Shown here piece by piece: positions 38,508 to 50,762 of a stretch of DNA of 64,000 bases. The position numbers and the translations under genes are program-made. Position 1 is the stretch's first letter. Each line of letters begins with the position of its first letter. This DNA is from Sabethes cyaneus (Eukaryota; Arthropoda; Insecta; Diptera; Culicidae), in NCBI RefSeq assembly GCF_943734655.1, contig NC_071353.1, positions 138,235,907 to 138,299,906 of the forward strand, in the 5' to 3' direction. A model generated the notes under the pieces. It was not told where the DNA came from. It worked only from the letters and a program-made list of their open reading frames with translations, and did not search any database.

Positions 38508-40590
38508 CCCAAGAAACATTTATGCGCTCAGTAAACATTTTAGCAGCCATAATTATTCAGCCATAGCTGAATATGCATCGGATAAAATGTCGGATTATGT
38601 AAACACCTGTACAAGTACTTATTCAGCCGAAATTGGAGAACTTATACAACCTATTTTATTCGAGGCTGAAAAACACTTGTTAAGCAGTTATATCGCCTCT
38701 GTGCGCCTTGTTTCCAGCTTTGTGCAAATTGGTTATTTAAAAGCGCGCAAAAGCCTCTATTAAGCTACATTACAGATTCAAAGCAGCTATTAGCAAGTCC
38801 GTATTAGATGTTTAAGAGCTGAAAAAAGGCTTTTATTTCTAATACTAAACTATAGTTCAGCCACAGTTTGAATAAATTCAGCTAAAAAACATTTGATCAA
38901 CGTTTGATCAAACGTTTGAGCTTAATAGAGGCTTTTGCGTGTTTTTAAATAACCAATTTACGTAATGCTTTCAATTCTATTTTTAGAACGAGACATAGTT
39001 TTGCAGTGCTTTTTCAGTCGCTTAATCAACGTCTTATCAACCTTTATGCAGCCAAAAAATAATCTATTTCTAAATTTAAAAAGATTAGAACGCGTCATAT
39101 TTATTTTGCTATGGCGTCGTATGCTATGTTTTAAATTTTGAATAACTTGAATTCGTATATGCAAGCTAATTAAAATTGCATATCGTCATCTTTCGGGAAT
39201 TGAACCGCCATCTTCTGATCCATAAGCACTCATCGTATGAACCGCCCCATCTGCATCTGCAGAACAGACAGTGAAAATATCTTTACGCTTGAAGCAGTCG
39301 ATAATGTCGATAACTGACATATTTTTGCTCAGAGTCGAATTGCGAAACTCTATGATCTGACAGTGTGCTGTGAACCGAATGAAAGCTTGGTATTAGTTTG
39401 TAAAGCCACTTAACCACCCTTAAGCTGCTTTAGAGAAGTTTGAAAGCTGTGAGCCTAATGAAAGCGTCTACTGGTTTATTAAGCCACTTTACCACCTTTA
39501 AGCAACCGTAAAACGGTTCTATGTTTATGGCTAGTTAGAAGCGGATTCAGGAGAAAAATCCGCTATTAAGCTTGTTTATCAGCTTTGGAGGAAAGCGGGT
39601 TTGGAAAAACTTATACATCGCTTGGTCAAACAGCATTTGAGTGCTTACTTTATGCAGCTTGGATCGTCTTAAACCAACTCGTAAACTGCAATTGCTCTTG
39701 CTGTTTACGGGTTGGTCTAAGGCGATCAAATGTACAAGATTTTTCGAAAACAGACACTGATGAAGCCGCCATGTCGTAGGTGAAATACGTATCTGTCACG
39801 AATAAATATAAATAGCAGAATTTAATCGGAAAGTTTTTAATTTCAGAAGATGGTGGTTCAATACCCGAAAGATAACGACTTGCATTTTTAATTAGCTTGC
39901 ATATACGAATTCAAGTTATTCGAAATTTAAAATATAAGCAAGATAAATTTGACGTGTTCCATTTTTGAAATTTAAAAATAGATTATGTTTTGGCTGCATA
40001 AAGGTTGTTGAGACGTTGATTAAGCGACTGAAAAAGCATTGCAAAACTATTTCACGTTCTAAAAATAGAATTGACAGCATTGCACAAATTGGTTATTCCA
40101 AAACACGCAAAAGCCTCTATTAAGTCCCATTGCAGCTTTGAAAGCAGCTACCCAAGTAACAATTTCAGGCTGATCAAACGCTTTTATAGTTGAATTTATT
40201 CTACCTGTGGCTGAACTATAGTTTAGTTTTTGAAATAAAAAGGTTTTTTCAGCTCTTAAACATGTATATTTAATGATTTTATCAAGCTTCGGACCTGCTA
40301 ATAGCTGCTTTCGAAGCTGCAACGGAGCTTAATAGAGGCTTTTGCGCGCTTTTAAATAACCAATTTGCGCAAAGCTGGAAACAAGGCGCACAGAGGTTAT
40401 ATGAAGGGCGATATAACTACTTAATAAGTGTTTGTTCTGCCTCAAACGAAATAGGTTGTATAAGTTCTCCAATTTCGGCTGAATAAGTATTGTAGAATTG
40501 TTTACATAGATTTTATTCGATGCATATTCAGCTATGGCTGAATAATAATGGCTGCCAAAATATTTAATCAGCGCATAAATGTTTCGTGGG
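38508..40590. mobile_element. Large foldback element with nested palindromes
   Basis: CCCAAGAAACATTTATGCGC at the left is mirrored by GCGCATAAATGTTTCGTGGG at the right. The outer arms (about 38508-39218 and 39845-40590) are inverted copies with scattered differences. Each arm contains its own inverted pair (GCAAAAGCCTCTATTAA and its complement; near 38745/38925 and 40105/40330). The central 39220-39840 is not mirrored. Both arms hold a GGTTCAATTCCCG-like T-arm motif near 39190 and 39857. A CCCAAGTAAC motif interrupts the right arm at 40152. Similar TTATTCAGC-type text continues to about 40867, so the full element may be longer. No transposase seen. Confidence 0.75.
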
Positions 40591-41124
40591 AGGCCTATTT
40601 ATTAAGATGGCAAATCGTTTATTCAGCTAGTATAGCATAATTATTGAGAATATTGACGGGTTGTGGAGAGGTTGAAGATGCGCCTAATCTGCTTGTGACA
40701 CTATTATGTGAAGCAGCTGATTTATAGCGCATTCGTTGGCTGCTTAATCACTTATAGAAACCAGAGGCCTTTACTTCAATTTATTCAGCGTCTATCATCT
40801 GTATTCAGGGTTAAATCAGCTGTAACCAAATCAGTAGCATCCTTATTCAGCTTCGGTGTTTGTTGGGATATCATATAGGTACGATGCTAATGTAGCAAGC
40901 CAGTCATCGTATGTACTAATTTCGGCTGTGCGGTACTGCTAGAGTTTAATAGGATCCTAACACTAGCGCTGTTATTGTCCTGTACAAACAAAAAACAAAA
41001 AATCTGTTAACAGGGCGATGGGATATAGTAAACATTATGATATATATGTCTCCAAAAGACTGAACCAGAGGGGGTTTTGTTACTTTTTTTTCTAAAAATA
41101 AAGTAATCGAAAAAACAAGGCGTG
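40591..41124. other. Unassigned, partly foldback-related
   Basis: 40600-40867 resembles the foldback element in motif use (TTATTCAGC) and ends TGTTTGTTGGGA, which recalls the CCCARNAAAC termini seen elsewhere. 40870-41124 has nothing recognised. Confidence 0.45.
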
Positions 41125-41841
41125 GTACACAAATTACGTAAAGCAAAAATTTCGTTTTTTACCCCCTCCCTCCCCTATGTAACATTAAGTAACGCTTCGC
41201 GTAACCCCCCCATTAAATTACGTAACGTTAACAAAACCTCCCTCCCCCGTATCTCAACATTCAATAAAAATGACTAGAACCGCATTTTTTTTTAATTTTT
41301 AAGAAATTCAACCAAATTAAAAACAACAATCAGGCATCGGCCCATGTTAAGGTGAAACTGTACTGAATCCAAACATGGCCGGAATAATGGCGCTAATGTG
41401 ATGCAAAGCCATGGGTACAAACGTCGTGTTGAGAATTTGACCCTTCTTTATCGACAAACTTCGCAGCCGGCTATTAGAGTACAGGACAATTACGGGGCTA
41501 GTGCAACGATCCTGCTGGCTCTATAGCAGCACTTTCCAGCCGAGATTCGAACATACGACGGCTTGTTAGGCCAGCATCGTACCCCGAAGCAAACTGAGCA
41601 GCATGAAATAGTCTTCAACCGTAATAACTGGAAATTTAGTAGGATTATCTTCATCAGCTACAAACCATAATTTTGTATCATAATTTCCTTAGTATAAACC
41701 GATTCACTGTTTTCCACCTCCAACACGTCCTTTCCTCATTTGGCAACTGCCTTATTAGTATTCATATATTTGTTACGTAACAACAAGTAACGCTAACTCG
41801 ACCCCCCTCCCTCCCCTCTAAGCATTACGTAATTTGTGTAC
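41125..41841. mobile_element. TIR element with GTACACAAATTACGTAA ends
   Basis: The left GTACACAAATTACGTAA is mirrored by TTACGTAATTTGTGTAC at 41825-41841. Inside both ends lie C-rich CCCCCTCCCTCCCCT stretches and further TAACG motifs. There is no transposase. The middle holds a SINE-like segment. Confidence 0.75.
41330..41600 (-). repeat. Possible tRNA-derived SINE
   Basis: On the minus strand a head of about 60 nt has a B-box-like TGTTCGAATCTC (41542-41553) with a CTGGCCTAACAAG segment upstream that could be an A-box remnant. About 200 bp of tRNA-unrelated sequence follow. A full cloverleaf cannot be drawn by eye and no A-tail or target duplication is clear. Confidence 0.35.
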
Positions 41842-42534
41842 GAAGCCTAAACAGATGGTGTATTTAACTGTCGTTCCTGCCTGTGAAGCAAGGTGATCAC
41901 GAAGAAAATGTATGGGGATATTTGACCTTGAAAATTTTCATTAATTTTCACTCATTCGTGATTGAAAAAGAAAGTTATAGTAGAAATCACATAATTGCTA
42001 CATCCATTATAAGTCAATCAACATCTAAACCATGAAAATCCATTAATAATTGGCAGAGCATCAACGTTCAAAGTCTTTCATACTTTCGTAACGCTCGCAT
42101 GTTTTGATTTTTTGGAATGACAGCCTATCCCAAACCTTGCCGTAAAACGTAGCCGTACGTCAAAAGTATCTATCAAAATTAAAAAGAGCTAAATCTTAAC
42201 CCCACATTTTTTCACCGTTGCGAAGTCGTCTCGATTTCTATCTCAAATAACAAGTAAGATGGTTGCTTCCACCACCAGATGGATTAATTCGGGTTTTTAA
42301 TGGGGAACGTGTTAACGATAGCTTTTTTTGTTGGGTTTGAGTTAAAGTCGAAAAATTACCGATGAATGATGGCACTAATACAGATTAAAGAAAAAAAATG
42401 CCTGAGGTATAATACAGATGCTTTACCTATTTCAAACCTACATGGTTCCTTCAGGTAAAGAAATTCTTGTATCGATTTTTCCGCATGTTGGTTTCATTTT
42501 AGCTGCTAGTGTTTAGCAATTTCACGCCTAGATC
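41842..42534. other. Flank of the F-box gene with two dispersed repeats
   Basis: 41862-41935 matches 17217-17290 and 42084-42175 matches 26046-26135. From 42200 to 42534 the DNA is unassigned. It includes a TTTCATTTTAG at 42492-42502 that could act as a splice acceptor for a 5' untranslated exon of the F-box gene. Confidence 0.45.
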
Positions 42535-42612
42535 TGAGTTAATGTGGATTTACTTATTGGCCTTGCCCGTCGTTTAACCCAATCGTTATTTGTCGTACGA
42601 AAAAACCTACAA

Positions 42613-43860
42613 ATGAAATTATCCTGGAATAAGCATGTTGATAACTTACCGTTTCATATACATGAAAACATTTTCCAATATCTGTGCTGGCGGGATCGGT
42701 TGAGCGCTTCGTTGGTGTGCAAGAATTGGGAAGCAGTGATATTCCACTCACCAATGCTTCTCAATAAAATATCCGTGAAAGTGTGTCGTTACGACCAGAA
42801 GAACAATACTGAACAACGTATAGACGAGGAAATAATCCGGAACAGCAACCGGCCTTATCAGTGTATAACAGTTCAAACACATCAGGACCCCGTAGAGCTA
42901 CGTGATGTGATCGATCGGCTTCAGCGGCGCTATCGTTTTCGGTCGGCAAAGATAGAAGAGTTTCACTTCACTTCACACTCGTGGATTGGTGCACTTTTGT
43001 CTGATCTACGGCACCTAGAGCTTGCCATTGACGTATCAATGACAGCACCAGATCGATTGAATTACGATGGATGGAGTGGCCCATTCGAGTTTTTGCCGAA
43101 CCTTACTAGTCTTACTATTCGGCGATGTACCACGGTAATTCTCGTATCGATACAGCGCCATTGTCGAAAGCTAACTAAGTTGCATCTACCGACAACTATA
43201 TTTGCCAATCATCTACCCCCTGTGCTAGAATTTCCGGAACTCGAAGAATTGATTATTGGTTTAATGTGTAGACCACGACATTGTGATATATACCTACCGA
43301 AATTGAAGCATCTCGATGTGGGCTGCTGCTCTCAGAAAGGACTACCCAAACTGAAGCTACACGCCCCTCAGTTACAAACTCTGGCAATGTCAAGCGTTAC
43401 TTTAAACATCATCACCATCGCCACACCAAACCAACTGCAGTCGCTATCATTGAGGTTTGCAGGTAGGAAATATCCGGTCAAAGATCTTACCACGGCATTA
43501 AAAGATCTCACCTCGAAAATAAAGCAGCTTGAAATAAGATTCTACGGTTCATCGATGACCGCAGGCCCGCAAGTAGTGCCATTCATTGAGCACAGCTACC
43601 CGCAGCTTGAACGATTAATTCACGATCCAAGCGTAGAACCGAAACACATGGAAACGCTGATCGAACGCGGAGTTCACGTTCAATCGCTGCATTTAGCCGG
43701 CGCACTTTTACCGGGATTATTCAGGTGTGTAGATTTGATTACTCCTAATGAGGTTTTCGTTTTACTGAAACGTGTTGAAGCAGCGGGCCATTGTGTTAAG
43801 GTAACGATTTGTGATGATAATGCTGATGATGATGACGATGATGATGATGATGATGATGAC

Positions 43861-43918
<58 letters not shown>

Positions 43919-43974
43919 ATGATGATGATGATGTAGATGATGATGTAGATGATAATGATGATAATGATGGATGA
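42613..43974 (+). CDS. F-box/LRR-like protein with poly-aspartate tail
   Basis: One uninterrupted frame of 453 codons. I start it at the ATG at 42613; the frame is open back to a stop at 42535 but without an earlier ATG. Residues about 8-50 (HVDNLPFHIHENIFQYLCWR, then LSASLVCKNWEAV) fit an F-box, the helix bundle that binds Skp1 in SCF ubiquitin ligases. Residues about 130-380 have repeated Leu-rich phrases (LPNLTSLTIRRC, CRKLTKLHLP, FPELEELIIG, LPKLKHLDVGCC, APQLQTLAMSS), suggesting a degenerate LRR substrate-binding domain. Residues 401-453 are nearly all Asp, encoded by a GAT/GAC microsatellite. No intron is needed. The stop is TGA, and AATAAA follows 45 bp on. The role as an SCF substrate receptor is inferred from family; the substrate is unknown. 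Confidence 0.88.
43813..43973 (+). repeat. (GAT)n coding microsatellite
   Basis: GAT repeats with scattered GAC, TAT, GTA and AAT codons, in frame with the F-box protein so that it reads as an Asp run. Length changes of whole units keep the frame. Confidence 0.93.
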
Positions 43975-44018
43975 TGATGTTGTATTCACGGTGAATGTAG
44001 TTTTAAATCTGAGGGAAA

Positions 44019-44024
44019 AATAAA
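44019..44024 (+). promoter_or_regulatory. Polyadenylation signal AATAAA
   Basis: AATAAA lies 45 bp after the TGA of the F-box gene. It fits a short 3' UTR. Confidence 0.65.
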
Positions 44025-44474
44025 TGTATCGTTTCCGAAAATCCGAAAAAGATTGTTTTTATTTCCGTACAAAATTGATCGATGTTGGTCACACTTGCAG
44101 TTTGACAGTTAAGTAGTTAAGGTCTGGGCAACGGGCACCTAGATGCTTTACTATAGGTACAGGCAAACAGACATATCACTTAGAAGAAAAATCAACAAAA
44201 ATTATCGTTCCACACATTTTGCCTGAACACTAGTACCATCTATGATGGACTTTCTCATATATCAAATAGCAACAGGAGCATCCCTCGAACTAGTAAGTAT
44301 TTTTATGGGGTATTTTCCTCCTTTCGTTAATGAGCGCCACTTTGACGAATACGGAGACATTGCCGACTAAGCCCAAATTTGAAATGACGGTTTAATCGGT
44401 GCGAAGAATGGAAAACGAGTATTATGTCTGTTTGTTTGTGCAATAGGTGCGTGTGATCACGATTTTTGCTTGTA
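44025..44474. other. Unassigned
   Basis: Intergenic DNA between the F-box gene and the TIR element; nothing recognised. Confidence 0.4.
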
Positions 44475-45772
44475 CCGCCATCCGGGGTGAGATTGTGCCA
44501 CGGGGGTGAGATTGTGCCAAAAACCAAAACTGTTAATTTGTTAAAAATTTTTATATCTATAAAAACTGGTGACCTAAATTCAAAATGATGATGAACATAA
44601 CATATTTTTTTCATAACTTAGAGTGGAACACAGATAATATTAGCACACTATTTAGCCTAAACAGGGTTTCAAAGTTCGCGATCAAAAATACTCGGAACTA
44701 ACGCTTGTAAACAATGTCCCGCATAAACCAACCCAAACAAGAAATCCCATCAACTTGCTATTTTAAAGGTATATAAACTAATCATTTACAATGTATTGAA
44801 AGGTTATTATGCGTTGAATAAGTTTTGATTACGAAAATAATATTTTTCGAAACTTTGTACTTTTCGAGCTTCACGGGGGTGAGATTGTGCCAAGCCATAA
44901 TGATCGATCCAATTTGTGAATTTCACATACACAACAAAAATACGTCAGTATACACCTGTACACTCACATTCTTTACTACTGAGCACAATATTTTGACAGA
45001 TTAGATTGCATCATCCATTTTGGAGCAAATAGCATCATAGGTCTGCTATGTAATTTAAATTAATTTTTACTTTTGCTTTGGAATTTCAGATGCTTTGAAT
45101 AAACACTCTAATATAAGACGAATATATTATACCGTGTATAAACTGTCAGTTTTAAGGATGGGAGAGGGGGGTGGCATAGGCCACATGTTCTGCGGCCGCG
45201 GGTTCTCGAACGAAGTAGTGGTTACTTTTGTTAAATGATCAAATAGGTATGCCCCATTAGGATATACCCCTTCATATATCTCCCCCTTGTTAACCCTAGA
45301 AATGCTACTGGCTATATAAATGCTGTCCATTGAGTACGGACTCATTTTTAGTTATTTCAGCCCTCCCCGGGTTATTTTCGTTCATACTTTTTGTATGATG
45401 CGTTGTTTTTGGCCGACCTCCTGCCCCTAATAATCCACTTAGTTCATGGACGGCCCCATATGAACTACTTTATACTGATATTTATGTGTATTGTTTATAA
45501 ACATGCTAATGTTCACTGTTTAGGTTTTTAGCTCAATTTTATGTTTTTGGCACAATGTCACCCCCTAGAAGGGGTGAGATTGTGCCAAAGTTCATGCACT
45601 TCCAGTAAAATTAGGTTTTATTGTAACTAAACCATCTCTACGGTAGTTGTTAATTGACCAATTTAGTATATATTGATAGGTTTGAAATCAACTTAGTTCC
45701 TAAATTGCGTGTATACTGAGATAAAGAACAAAAACATGTGCTTTTTTGGCACAATCTCGCCCCGGATGACGG
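44475..45772 (-). mobile_element. TIR element, copy 2 (complete)
   Basis: TA at 44473-44474 and 45773-45774 flank TIRs of about 25 bp: the left begins CCGCCATCCGGGGTGAGATT and the right is the complement of CCGTCATCCGGGGCGAGATT. A second GGGGTGAGATTGTGCC follows just inside the left end and again at 45573-45588. The body matches copy 1 (18688-19970) in inverted orientation, without the 185-bp insertion. No transposase; a short frame at 45127-45345 lacks recognisable features. Probably a non-autonomous Tc1/mariner-type element given the TA flanks. Confidence 0.82.
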
Positions 45773-45774
45773 TA

Positions 45775-46796
45775 GTACAAAAATGGCCAAATTTGACAAA
45801 CTCACCCCGCACGGTCAACCACTGTTGAAATTCCTTTGTAGTTCTTTATGCAAAAGTAAAGCTTTATGACGATGAATCCTTTCGTTAATTTTTCAATAAT
45901 ATCGATACGAATATTTGAACACCTTCATAGATCGACACTCATATTTAAGACGTTTTCTTTGTACTGTAGTTGATAAAAATCTTTGAAGATATTACATACA
46001 CTAAATTTCGTCCAGTATGGAGGTACCGCAAGAACATTAATTTTCTTCGTATATATTTATCTAAAACTTCTTCTGTTTTGATACCTTTGTATGTTTCAAC
46101 TTTGACAAAGGATAATGAAGAATGGCATCGTACTTGTGCATATATGATGTATGTTTAGCACGAAATTAACAATATGATGACCAAATCATTTGAACTGAGC
46201 ACCGAGCCCAAACATCTTCTGCCAATTTCGCCATATTAGTTCGCGGCTCTCGTACATAGACGAATATAGGGGAACTGTGGGTAAGACGAACAGGTTCTAA
46301 AATGTCAGGTTTAGAACGCTAATAGCTTAGTGGTTTTCCGATCGAATTTCAATATTCTTACACCAATCGATTGGAAAATCTTCTAAGAATTGACCTAAAT
46401 CAAGAAAATCATGGATTCTTGATGTTGAACTATTGAAAATAATGAACCTATGTTTTACCAGAATTCTCGCTTCGTGATTGGTTGTTGGAAATGACGTCAT
46501 CAAAGTGGAAATGCATTTTTACGCTTCGGCTTATAGTTTAGTCAATTTTTAATAGGATTCCAAGATATTTATACGAATTGATTGGAAAATCGATTTGGAA
46601 AATATTGAAAATATAGAAAACTATTGATTTTCAGTGCGCGTCATTGAAAAATTAAATTATTTTCATATTTTTGCCTTCCCTCGTCAGTGCTTCCCTAGCA
46701 CGGATGACAGAAATATATACGATATGAGCTATACGTTAAGCTTCCTTATGATTGTATTTAATTTACGCCCTATAGAATCCGATCGAAAATTATTGA
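45775..46796. other. Unassigned AT-rich DNA with a dispersed repeat
   Basis: 46409-46473 repeats 8211-8275 almost exactly. GGGGAACTGTGGGTAAGACG near 46269 looks like the edge of another repeat. No gene upstream of the H1 fragment is seen. Confidence 0.5.
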
Positions 46797-46964
46797 GCTT
46801 CAGCTGTTGCTGCTTCCCCGGATAAGGCAACGAAGACATCCAAATTCACCAAGCGAGACGCCAACAAACCGAAGAAGCCATCGACTCATCCGCCAGTGAA
46901 CGATATGGTTTTGGCTGCTATGCCTTTTACTGCGCATCGTCATTCGGTCAACGGCTTTCGTTAA
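46797..46964 (+). pseudogene. Histone H1 N-terminal fragment
   Basis: A 55-codon frame with no ATG reads AVAASPDKATKTSKFTKRDA, NKPKKPSTHPPVNDMVLAA and then unrelated MPFTAHRHSVNGFR-stop. The lysine/alanine-rich tail followed by KKPSTHPPVNDMVLAA is the classic junction into the winged-helix domain of insect histone H1. The match stops abruptly after the first globular residues (the expected IKxLKERxGSS is absent) and begins without a start codon; an in-frame TGA lies directly upstream. It cannot make a functional H1. It may be a truncated gene copy, a retrocopy or a fragment captured by a transposon. No other histone gene is visible in the window. Confidence 0.82.
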
Positions 46965-49149
46965 CCCTTACTTTGAGAATAGCGCACAGCACATAACTGA
47001 TAGCCTGCCAGTATCTGTTAAGGGGAAACATGTATTGTTTTGTGCCTTAAAAATGCATATGTATTGGCAGAGCACGTAATCAGTGCTTCCAGCGCTGTTG
47101 TAATTTCCTAAAACTTGTCATTCCATTTATCGACCTGCTAAATTCAACGGATCATATAGATCATTATGTGTTCATAAAACGTATAAACGTATAAACGTAT
47201 TATCGTATAATTAGTTACTAGATATTTGGTTGCGCACATATTTGATATTTCGTTGCACTAGCGCTTTCCGAAAAAACAGCACCACGGTCTCAAAGCTTCG
47301 CCACATTAATGAGCTTTTAAAGAGCTTTCTGCTTTTGCCGCATCGATAAGCTTAGAGAAAGTAAACAAACTAACAGCTGACCAGCAATCAAAAACTCGCC
47401 TTCAATGCAAACGGATTAATTAGTCATCCTAATGATCCTATGCATTTTTCAGTTGCTGCTGCTGCAAATCTTAGATGAATCGGAATGTCTTGATAAAGAA
47501 AATAAATCATATTTCGAGATGTTCGTAGTCGGTGCGGTTGGCTGCGGATCAGCTGTGTTTATGTTTGTAAGCTCTGCCATTTGACATATATTACCAATAC
47601 TAATGCAACATTCAAATAAAAGTTTAGGTTTTTAACGAACACATCAGATGTACAGCACAGTGTTTGTCGCTCTAACACAATAACGTTAGCCACTTTCGGT
47701 GTCTCCTTAAATTTGTTTATGCAGTTGACTAATAAATCGGATCTGTTAAGCATAAAATTCAGATCCCTTAGGCGTGTTAAATTAATCGACAGAAGATGAC
47801 AAAGTATTTATTGACTACACATTGCAATTTGAGCGAATGTCTTATATTCTAGAACATTAGAAACAATTTTGCTCCGTTCCTGCTATGATGTACAGGCACT
47901 ATGTTGTGATATTGAAATCGATTTTTAGAAATATCGCATTACCTGGACGATGAAATGAGAAACTTCAAAATGACCAGTCCAACAATAACCTACTCAAAAT
48001 GACCTATGTAATATGTCCAATGTACAGCCTGGTTTAAAAAATGTCCTATGTAACTTTTTGTGCTTATTTATTGAAAATTCCTCATAAAATTGCAAGAACT
48101 CTTTATTATTACAAATTATATTTAAGGATACTGACTATGCTTGTTGAACACTTTCAAATAATATTTCATCAATCTTCGTGCGCGCTTTACTCGCAAAATG
48201 TGTTTTGTTAGATAGGTCCTTTTGAAAAGTTACGCGAGAATTGAATGCTAGCTAATATTTGCGATATTTCGTTAGACTACCGCGACGACAATTTTGATTT
48301 ATTGCCTAAAGATCCATCTTTCCGCCCAAGAAGCAAACGTTTCATGATACCTAGATCAATAAAGTGCACTTCTATAAATAATAATCATTCTATAAATAAA
48401 CATTTCTATAGTTACAAGCTACAACGCTGATTAACAGTCGATTAGAACAATTTGTCGTGAACTTTCATGCTGATAAAAAGTACGGTCGGTGCTTTCGTTG
48501 AACTTTGTCAAACAGAGTTCGAAACAAGTTTCATAAGTCCTTAATGTGAACTTAAAAGTTGTTTCGAAGGGTATCAAAAAACTCTTTTGAACTTTTTAGT
48601 TTCTGACAAATATTTACCGGTACTTAAGTTCGATTTACACGTATAGTTCTATTTTAAGCAGCCATAAAGTTCCGCGGAACTAATGGTGAACCATATGTGA
48701 ACTTCTAAGTTCGTTTTTTAAGTAAAATTCGAACTTTTGGTTACTTGGGATCCCCCCGGGACTTGGCGGATGCCTTACCACTGAAACCGGTGGTCCGGTT
48801 TCGAAAAAGTGCGGACATTAGCAATTGGGTAAAAAATGCGTAATTTTGCCAGCGTGGTGTCTTCGGAGAAGTTTATTAATAAATTTTAGCGCATCAGTCT
48901 GCACTATTAGAGTGACCGTTAATTCACCAATTTTATTCAGTTCGAGTCGACACTCGGTAGCAAACAAACGTATTTTCTCTACCCCATTGTAAATCGATCT
49001 TTCGCTACAATAGTTTCTCAATTCTATTGTTTCGCTTCAAAAGTGAGTGTTTCTATACAATACGGAATCGAAGTTGTAATCGATTTCGCACATTTGTTCC
49101 ACCGCTGTCGCAAAGATCATCTCCAGCACACCGTTCATTATATTTGTGT
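46965..49149. other. Unassigned, with edges of two repeat elements
   Basis: 48209-48242 (AGGTCCTTTTGAAAAGTTAC...) matches one end of the MITE at 51742. 48480-48750 is rich in GAACTT/AAGTTC motifs and ends GGTTACTTGGGA, another CCCAAGTAAC terminus, though its partner end was not found. The rest is AT-rich with no gene. Confidence 0.5.
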
Positions 49150-50762
49150 CCCAAGTAGCACTAATCATAAAAATAAAAAAGTATAAAAAGGTTGCACAGC
49201 AGTTACATTTAGGATACTTGTAGCGAGTTAGGTTACATAAAATTAAAAATAGTTACTTTTTAGTTTTCTAGTAACAAAAATCTCAAAAAGTTACCAGGTA
49301 GTTACCAAATGACCAAATTGAAACCTTTTATTCGAACTGTCAACAACTTGGTTGTCGCAAAACAGTCAGCTTTCAGTTACGAGTTACCAATTAGTTATCA
49401 AGTGACAAAAATGAAACCTTTTTCCAAACTGTCATCAACTTGCTGGTCGCAAAACAGTTAATTTTCCGTTACGAGTAGTTATGAAGTCAAAAATAGTCGG
49501 CTAGTAACATTTTCGCAACAACTTGTTTACTGTTCCTTGTAAACACAACGGATTAAGCAAAAACTAGATCTCAAGAATTTTACTTATGGTAAAGATAAAC
49601 AATTGGTACACGGGTTGTAAAATGCTCTTGTAAATGCGTTTATTTACTGAATTGATGGTACTTGGAATCTTCTCCGCACAGACATTGATATTAAATAAAC
49701 AAATTTTGATTATTCTCAAACGTCAAAACGATCAAGTTACATCGAAACGAAATCGGCAATGAAAATAGGTTACAGTGTAACTTAGAAATGACGACATAAG
49801 AAATAAGTGACCACAACAGATTTAATATTGGTTACCGTAACCGATAGCGTAACCAGGTCGAAGGCTAAGGTTACGTGCAACTAGAATGTAACTGAATTGT
49901 AACCTTCTATGATTAACACTGCTGGTAAACTGTTTTATTCAAAGTGAAACTATTCTTTGATATTAAATTAACACTTTCTTTTCACAAGAATCACTAAAAA
50001 ACACCTTTTCCCGATATCTATGAACAGTGTCTGCTTAAAATCATTTCATGCAATATGCCGAAAACGATACAAAACTGCAAGGACGATGGTGTAGTAGTTA
50101 AAACCAAAGGCAAAATGGCTATGAATTTTACTAAGTGATAGCGAAAACAATTTGTTTTTAATGATTTCTAAGTGAATGCTCCACTAATTCATTATTGCTA
50201 AGAATAAATTTAAAAATCAGAAAATAAAATTAAAATTTTTATATTGGTACATATTTGTTTTACAAAAAATCAATTTTTCAAAGAAGTAAGTTACGAAAAG
50301 CTAGATTAAATAAGAGCGCGTAATTTTTTCAAAGCTAGAATCATGCATTTCACCATAAATTTAAAACTGCATTAAAATTTGTGTTGAAATAATAAGCGAA
50401 ATTTATACACTCTTCTATATTCAACAGTTAAATTTACTGCTTGACGTTGACAGCCATAGATTGAAATAATAAACCTGCTGCATTGTTTGCGCTATGCAAT
50501 AAAAGTTTCAAGATATCTAATTTGCCATCAATTGAAAGTCAATTTACAGTTTATGTGTAACTTCAATAGTAACCATTTTGTAACTATACATGTTACATAT
50601 TGGTTATTGAGTAACTGTTACTGTAACCATATTTAATTACATAAGTTGCGCTATTTCGTTACACAACTGTTATATTTTAGGTTACTGTAACCGAAGTTTT
50701 ACATTTAAATTTGTCGCATATCAGCCGCTGCGACTCAATTGTGACAACGTGTGCTACTTGGG
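49150..50762. mobile_element. 1.6-kb TIR element with CCCAAGTAGCAC ends
   Basis: CCCAAGTAGCAC at the left is mirrored by GTGCTACTTGGG at the right. Subterminal zones on both sides are filled with GTTAC/GTAAC motifs in many orientations. The body is AT-rich, with no open frame of note. Target duplication is not clear. Confidence 0.7.

Noticed and set aside
42544..42612. Upstream extension of the F-box frame to a GTG at 42544
   Set aside because: GTG is not a usual start in animals. The first in-frame ATG is at 42613 and the F-box lies just after it.
48735..48805. tRNA-like fragment on the minus strand (CAGTGGTAAGGCATCCGCC)
   Set aside because: It has a possible A-box-like phrase but no paired acceptor stem or full T-arm. 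At best it is a truncated SINE or tRNA remnant cut by a CCCAAGTAAC end.
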